Below are positions 60,883-64,000 of a stretch of 64,000 bases of DNA, one piece after another. Source of the DNA: Flavobacterium sp. (lineage in GTDB: Bacteria; Bacteroidota; Bacteroidia; Flavobacteriales; Flavobacteriaceae); contig NZ_JAIXYH010000070.1 of the NCBI RefSeq assembly GCF_027490375.1, forward strand, positions 62,001-126,000, given 5' to 3'. Below the pieces are notes generated by a model. It had not been told where the DNA came from and made no database searches. It worked only from the letters and a program-made list of their open reading frames with translations. The first letter of the stretch is position 1. Every line of letters begins with the position of its first letter. The translations under genes and the position numbers were made by a program.

Positions 60883-61176
60883 ATGGACGACAAATTAAAG
60901 ATCAAAATATCAATTGCAGACCGAGTTTATCCGCTCACTGTAGATTTTTCGCAAGAGGAAGCGTTACGACTTGCCTCGAAGAAAATTGATGCCATGATCA
61001 AGCAATTTGAAGAAAACTATGCCGTTAGAGACAAGCAAGATGTTTTGGCTATGTGCGCCTTACAGTTTGCTTCTCAGTTGGAGCAACAGCAAATTGATAA
61101 GCAAAATATTGATGTGCAAACGCTCGAAAAGCTCAAGAATATGAATGCTATTTTAGGACAAGTGCTCGAAAAATAA
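60883..61176 (+). CDS. zapA: Cell division protein ZapA
   Basis: A 97-aa protein with the ZapA pattern: KIKISIADRVYPLTVDFSQEEALRLASKKIDAMIKQFEENY, then a coiled-coil helix. ZapA tetramers cross-link FtsZ protofilaments at the division site. It is followed by the 6S RNA gene, a zapA-6S linkage also known in Proteobacteria. Confidence 0.9.
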   Translation: MDDKLKIKISIADRVYPLTVDFSQEEALRLASKKIDAMIKQFEENYAVRDKQDVLAMCALQFASQLEQQQIDKQNIDVQTLEKLKNMNAILGQVLEK

Positions 61177-61197
61177 CGTTCTTAACATACATCGATA

Positions 61198-61360
61198 CTG
61201 CCTGCATTAATTCATTATTGGTAAACTCAACACTAACAAATTAGAATGAGCAAATCGGTATTACTACAGCATGCTGCCTTTGTCGCAGATCCTGGAACAA
61301 TACGCTAGCTCAAAACTTGTCTTTACGAGTTTATTCACAGATTAATGCAGGCTTTTTTTT
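61198..61360 (+). ncRNA. 6S-Flavo-like RNA
   Basis: A ~155-nt non-coding RNA between zapA and rny. The ends pair perfectly over 12 bp: GCCTGCATTAAT (61200-61211) with ATTAATGCAGGC (61341-61352), followed by eight T, so the closing stem doubles as terminator. An inner GAGC/GCTC and GTATT/AATAC pairing leaves an open central bulge, as in 6S RNA, which mimics an open promoter and binds RNA polymerase. Its size, location and clade fit the 6S-Flavo family. Confidence 0.8.
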
Positions 61361-61376
61361 AAACTTAACCCAAAAT

Positions 61377-62936
61377 ATGAACACAATTGCAATTATTGCA
61401 GCGATTATCGGAATTGTAGGCGGATTTCTAATCGCTAAATTCTTGGAAAAGAAAAACGTCTCAAACCTGATAAAGAACGCAAAAAAGGAAGCCGCATCGA
61501 TCTTAAAAGATGCAGCCTTAGAAGCTGAAAACATAAAGAAAGATAAGATTCTTCAAGCAAAAGAGAAGTTTCTTGAAATGAAAGCCGAACACGAGCAAGT
61601 AATCTTATCGCGCGATAAGAAAGTTGCCGAAGTAGAAAAACGCATTCGCGATAAAGAATCGCAAGTTTCAGGTGAACTCGCTAAGGCCAAGAAAATTAAC
61701 GACGATTACGAGGCTAAAACCAAGGAATTGTCGGCTAAAATCGAAGTACTCGAACGCAAACAACAAGAAGTTGATCGCATGCACAAGAGTCAGTTAGAGC
61801 AACTCGAGGTGATTTCAGGATTATCAACCGAGGAAGCTAAAAATCAGCTTATAGAAGGATTGAAAGCAGAAGCGCGCTCTAACGCCATGGCGTACATTCA
61901 GGAAACGGTTGAAGAAGCGAAACTTACCGCACATCAAGAAGCGAAAAAGATCATCATCAATACCATTCAACGTGTGGGAACTGAAGAAGCCGTTGAAAAC
62001 TGCGTTTCGGTATTCAACATTGAATCGGATGATGTTAAAGGTCGTATAATCGGGCGAGAAGGTAGAAACATCCGCGCGATTGAAGCCGCAACTGGTGTTG
62101 AAATTATTGTAGACGACACGCCGGAAGCCATTATTTTATCGTGCTTCGACCCTGTACGTCGCGAAATTGCACGACTTGCTTTACACAAATTAGTAACCGA
62201 CGGACGTATTCACCCGGCTCGTATCGAAGAAGTTGTTGCCAAAACAACCAAACAAATCGAGGAAGAAATTGTTGAAGTGGGTAAACGTACTGTTATTGAT
62301 TTGGGAATTCACGGTTTACATCCAGAGCTGATTAAGGTGGTTGGACGTATGAAATACCGCTCGTCTTACGGACAAAACTTACTTCAACACAGTAGAGAAG
62401 TTTCGAAGTTATGTGGATTGATGGCTGCGGAATTAGGACTTAATGTAAAACTTGCTAAACGCGCCGGACTACTCCACGATATTGGTAAAGTTCCGGAAAC
62501 GGAAAGCGATTTACCACACGCCTTACTTGGTATGCAGTGGGCCGAGAAATACGGCGAAAAAGAAGAAGTTTGTAATGCCATTGGTGCGCACCACGACGAA
62601 ATCGAAATGAAATCGTTGTTGTCGCCAATTGTTCAAGTTTGCGATGCTATTTCAGGTGCACGACCAGGTGCGCGCCGCCAAGTGCTCGATTCGTACATTC
62701 AGCGTTTGAAAGATTTGGAAGATATTGCTTACGGCTTTAACGGCGTGAAAAATGCGTATGCAATTCAAGCGGGTCGCGAATTGCGCGTAATCGTTGAAAG
62801 TGAAAAAGTTAGCGATGACCACGCTGCCAGTTTAAGTTTTGATATTTCGCAGAAAATTCAAACAGAAATGACGTATCCTGGGCAGGTAAAAATTACGGTT
62901 ATTCGTGAAACACGTGCGGTAAATATCGCGAAGTAG
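61377..62936 (+). CDS. rny: Ribonuclease Y
   Basis: A 519-aa membrane-anchored endoribonuclease starting mRNA decay. An N-terminal TM ([20 protein letters not shown]) and a long charged coiled coil extend to about residue 200. A KH domain ([20 protein letters not shown]) and an HD domain with metal ligands ([22 protein letters not shown]) follow. The frame starts at a TTG within the 6S RNA; ATG 61377 is used because it gives the TM start and lies after the RNA terminator. Confidence 0.95.
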   Translation: MNTIAIIAAIIGIVGGFLIAKFLEKKNVSNLIKNAKKEAASILKDAALEAENIKKDKILQAKEKFLEMKAEHEQVILSRDKKVAEVEKRIRDKESQVSGELAKAKKINDDYEAKTKELSAKIEVLERKQQEVDRMHKSQLEQLEVISGLSTEEAKNQLIEGLKAEARSNAMAYIQETVEEAKLTAHQEAKKIIINTIQRVGTEEAVENCVSVFNIESDDVKGRIIGREGRNIRAIEAATGVEIIVDDTPEAIILSCFDPVRREIARLALHKLVTDGRIHPARIEEVVAKTTKQIEEEIVEVGKRTVIDLGIHGLHPELIKVVGRMKYRSSYGQNLLQHSREVSKLCGLMAAELGLNVKLAKRAGLLHDIGKVPETESDLPHALLGMQWAEKYGEKEEVCNAIGAHHDEIEMKSLLSPIVQVCDAISGARPGARRQVLDSYIQRLKDLEDIAYGFNGVKNAYAIQAGRELRVIVESEKVSDDHAASLSFDISQKIQTEMTYPGQVKITVIRETRAVNIAK

Positions 62937-62959
62937 CGAAAAGAACTTTTTAATAAGGT

Positions 62960-62997
62960 AACGAGATTTCGACTTTGGTTGGAATCTCGTTTTTTTA
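62960..62997 (+). terminator. Intrinsic terminator after rny
   Basis: ACGAGATTTC (62961-62970) pairs with GGAATCTCGT (62981-62990) around GACTTTGGTT, followed by seven T. Confidence 0.8.
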
Positions 62998-63059
62998 TGA
63001 CTTGTAATAAACGAGAGAACGATTTTCGAGCACGGATTTTGCAGCAGCGATAGTAGCGG

Positions 63060-63400
63060 CATCCTGCTGCGAGCGGCGTTTGCCGAGCAGCAGATACAGC
63101 GGATAGCGCGGTGCCGGCTGGAGCAACAGTTATTGATGAAAACGAATTTTGCCGGCAGCTGCCCAAATAAAAATGCTACCTACAATTGTAAAATCTCCTG
63201 CTTTGAAGTCGAATTCTAAAAAGATTTACTCCTTTTTTTGGGCGGCATTTCGCGCTTTTCACTACAAGTACGCAGCAAAATTCGCACATCCCTACGGCAT
63301 TTTTGCGCTTCCGTTGGTCGCACAAAACTTCCAAGGGCTCTTGCTCATTTGCTTTGCGTGCTTTCCGTTTCAATCGCGGCCGCGGGCAATCGTTTCCAAT
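63060..63400. repeat. Two diverged family A repeat copies in opposite orientation
   Basis: About 63060-63170 reads in reverse (CAGCTGCCCAAATA at its end, GAGCGGCGTTTGCCG inside). About 63236-63400 reads forward (TTTGGGCGGCATTTCGCGC, TTCACTACAAGTACGC, GTGCTTTCCGTTTCAATCGC, GGCAATCGTTTCCAATG). Open frames across them are not considered genes. Confidence 0.5.
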
Positions 63401-63423
63401 GAAAATGTGTTCGTCGAAATAAC

Positions 63424-63431
63424 TACTTTTG
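63424..63431 (+). promoter_or_regulatory. -7 promoter element immediately before a start codon
   Basis: TACTTTTG, a perfect TAnnTTTG, ends 4 bp before ATG 63436, so the transcript would start on or inside the start codon region. Confidence 0.55.
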
Positions 63432-63435
63432 AACC

Positions 63436-63669
63436 ATGGAAAAAGTGAAGCTCATTTGGGATTTTCGCGGCGCAGCAGCATCGCAAACCGCGGTACATCA
63501 CGCAAAACATTTAACGGAATTTGCCGCCGCCGAGCACGCAAATTTTTACGAGATTGGCTCAGAAAACGTTTCTGAATTTCATTCCCTGGCCTTTGTAATC
63601 GTGCAGCGCGATGAAATTTTAAAATACCGAGATATTCTAAAACCGCATCGCGCTGTATTGGCTGATTAA
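63436..63669 (+). CDS. Small conserved-type cytoplasmic protein of unknown function
   Basis: A 77-aa protein, MEKVKLIWDFRGAAASQTAVHHAKHLTEF through FVIVQRDEILKYRDILKPHRAVLAD. The composition is well-ordered alpha/beta, rich in Ala and His, with no signal peptide. It has a promoter element at its start and ends 1 bp before the convergent recQ gene. I recognise no family, but codon use and promoter support a real gene. Confidence 0.68.
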   Translation: MEKVKLIWDFRGAAASQTAVHHAKHLTEFAAAEHANFYEIGSENVSEFHSLAFVIVQRDEILKYRDILKPHRAVLAD

Positions 63670-63670
63670 C

Positions 63671-64000
63671 TTAGTTTGCTACTTCGCTGATAAATTTGAT
63701 GCGCATCAATCGCAATTCATCAATATCGTATTCGCCGTCGAACTCCTTTAATGCATCTTCAATGCGATCGGTTTCCGACTCCATAAAGTAATCGTGAATT
63801 TCTTCCTGCTGATCTTCGTCGAGAATATCGTCGATCCAATATTTGATATTTAGTTTGGTTCCGGCGTAAACAATTTGCTCCATTTCTTTCAGCAAGGCAT
63901 CCATCGTTAAGCCTTTTGCCGATGCGATATCGTCGAGTGAAAGCTTGCGATCGATGTTTTGAATGATGTACAATTTATTAGCCGAATTTGCCCCAGTTGA
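63671..64000 (-). CDS. recQ: ATP-dependent DNA helicase RecQ, C-terminal part (partial)
   Basis: The frame is open from the right edge of the window to a stop at 63671, about 109 codons. It contains YIIQNIDRKLSLDDIASAKGL, YWIDDILDEDQQEEIHDYFM and ELRLMRIKFISEVAN. This is the characteristic end of flavobacterial RecQ beyond the HRDC region. The TTG at 63973 is an internal codon. The helicase core lies outside the window. Confidence 0.82.
   Translation of the reverse strand, partial: STGANSANKLYIIQNIDRKLSLDDIASAKGLTMDALLKEMEQIVYAGTKLNIKYWIDDILDEDQQEEIHDYFMESETDRIEDALKEFDGEYDIDELRLMRIKFISEVAN

Noticed and set aside
61317..61376. Upstream TTG start for rny
   Set aside because: It falls inside the 6S-like RNA and its terminator; ATG 61377 gives the normal membrane-anchor start.

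Overview
The window looks like a chromosomal segment of a marine-type member of the Flavobacteriaceae (Bacteroidota). The evidence is a type IX secretion C-terminal tail, TonB-dependent receptors, many lipoproteins, Bacteroidota -7 promoter elements (TAnnTTTG), little Shine-Dalgarno signal, a 6S-Flavo-like RNA beside zapA and rny, and flavobacterial families such as DUF4199, DUF3667, DUF5777, PspC/DUF2807 and the GlmU-like family. No phage, plasmid, insertion sequence or CRISPR array is visible. Most of the window is ordinary core genome broken up by unusually repeat-rich intergenic stretches.

Layout. 1-2.2 kb: an ECF sigma factor, overlapping the start of a presumed anti-sigma gene, and an S41 protease. 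2.4-9.0 kb: a vitamin B12 acquisition locus. A cobalamin riboswitch controls a BtuB-type receptor and a BtuG-like surface beta-propeller on the minus strand; a BtuFCD-type ABC importer diverges on the plus strand. 9.3-14.7 kb: secreted redox-type genes (diheme lipoprotein, T9SS FG-GAP/UnbV protein, DUF5777 protein, OB-fold protein, mono-heme lipoprotein, YceI). 14.9-19.8 kb: one tight minus-strand operon of NatAB-like ABC exporter, a sigma-54 activator without a DNA-binding domain, a one-domain helicase-like ATPase and a KirBac channel. 20.4-26.4 kb: a seven-gene operon of SAM decarboxylase, DUF4178, a 61-aa membrane protein, DUF350, a membrane-fused spermidine synthase-like enzyme, a Tat-type lipoprotein amine oxidase and a multi-TM protein. 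This is the most system-like locus here. 26.4-27.9 kb: a gene-free repeat field ending in tRNA-Pro(GGG). 28-33 kb: B12-dependent methylmalonyl-CoA mutase, FtsB-like protein, uridine kinase and tRNA-Pro(TGG). 34.9-45.7 kb: TrxB, PAP2 phosphatase, the PadR-PspC-DUF2807 operon, grpE-dnaJ behind a sigma-54-type promoter, and lipoproteins. 46-56 kb: VapBC-like toxin-antitoxin, GlmU-like protein, ribosomal protein L31B, glycosyltransferase, phosphohexomutase, MsbA-like exporter, DUF2971 and DUF3667. 55.5-64 kb: an envelope operon (M23 peptidase, TonB receptor, lipoprotein), zapB-like gene, zapA, 6S RNA, rny, and the C-terminus of RecQ.

The genes connect in two places. The B12 uptake genes supply the cofactor for the mutase 20 kb away. 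The DNA-binding-less sigma-54 activator and the sigma-54-type grpE promoter suggest sigma-54 control of the chaperone genes.

The intergenic DNA is notable. A ~200-bp GC-rich repeat family recurs at about eight sites. Two kinds of MITE-like palindromic element are inserted into copies of it, and an uninterrupted copy elsewhere in the window serves as the empty site. Both tRNA-Pro genes are followed by related tandem hairpin units.
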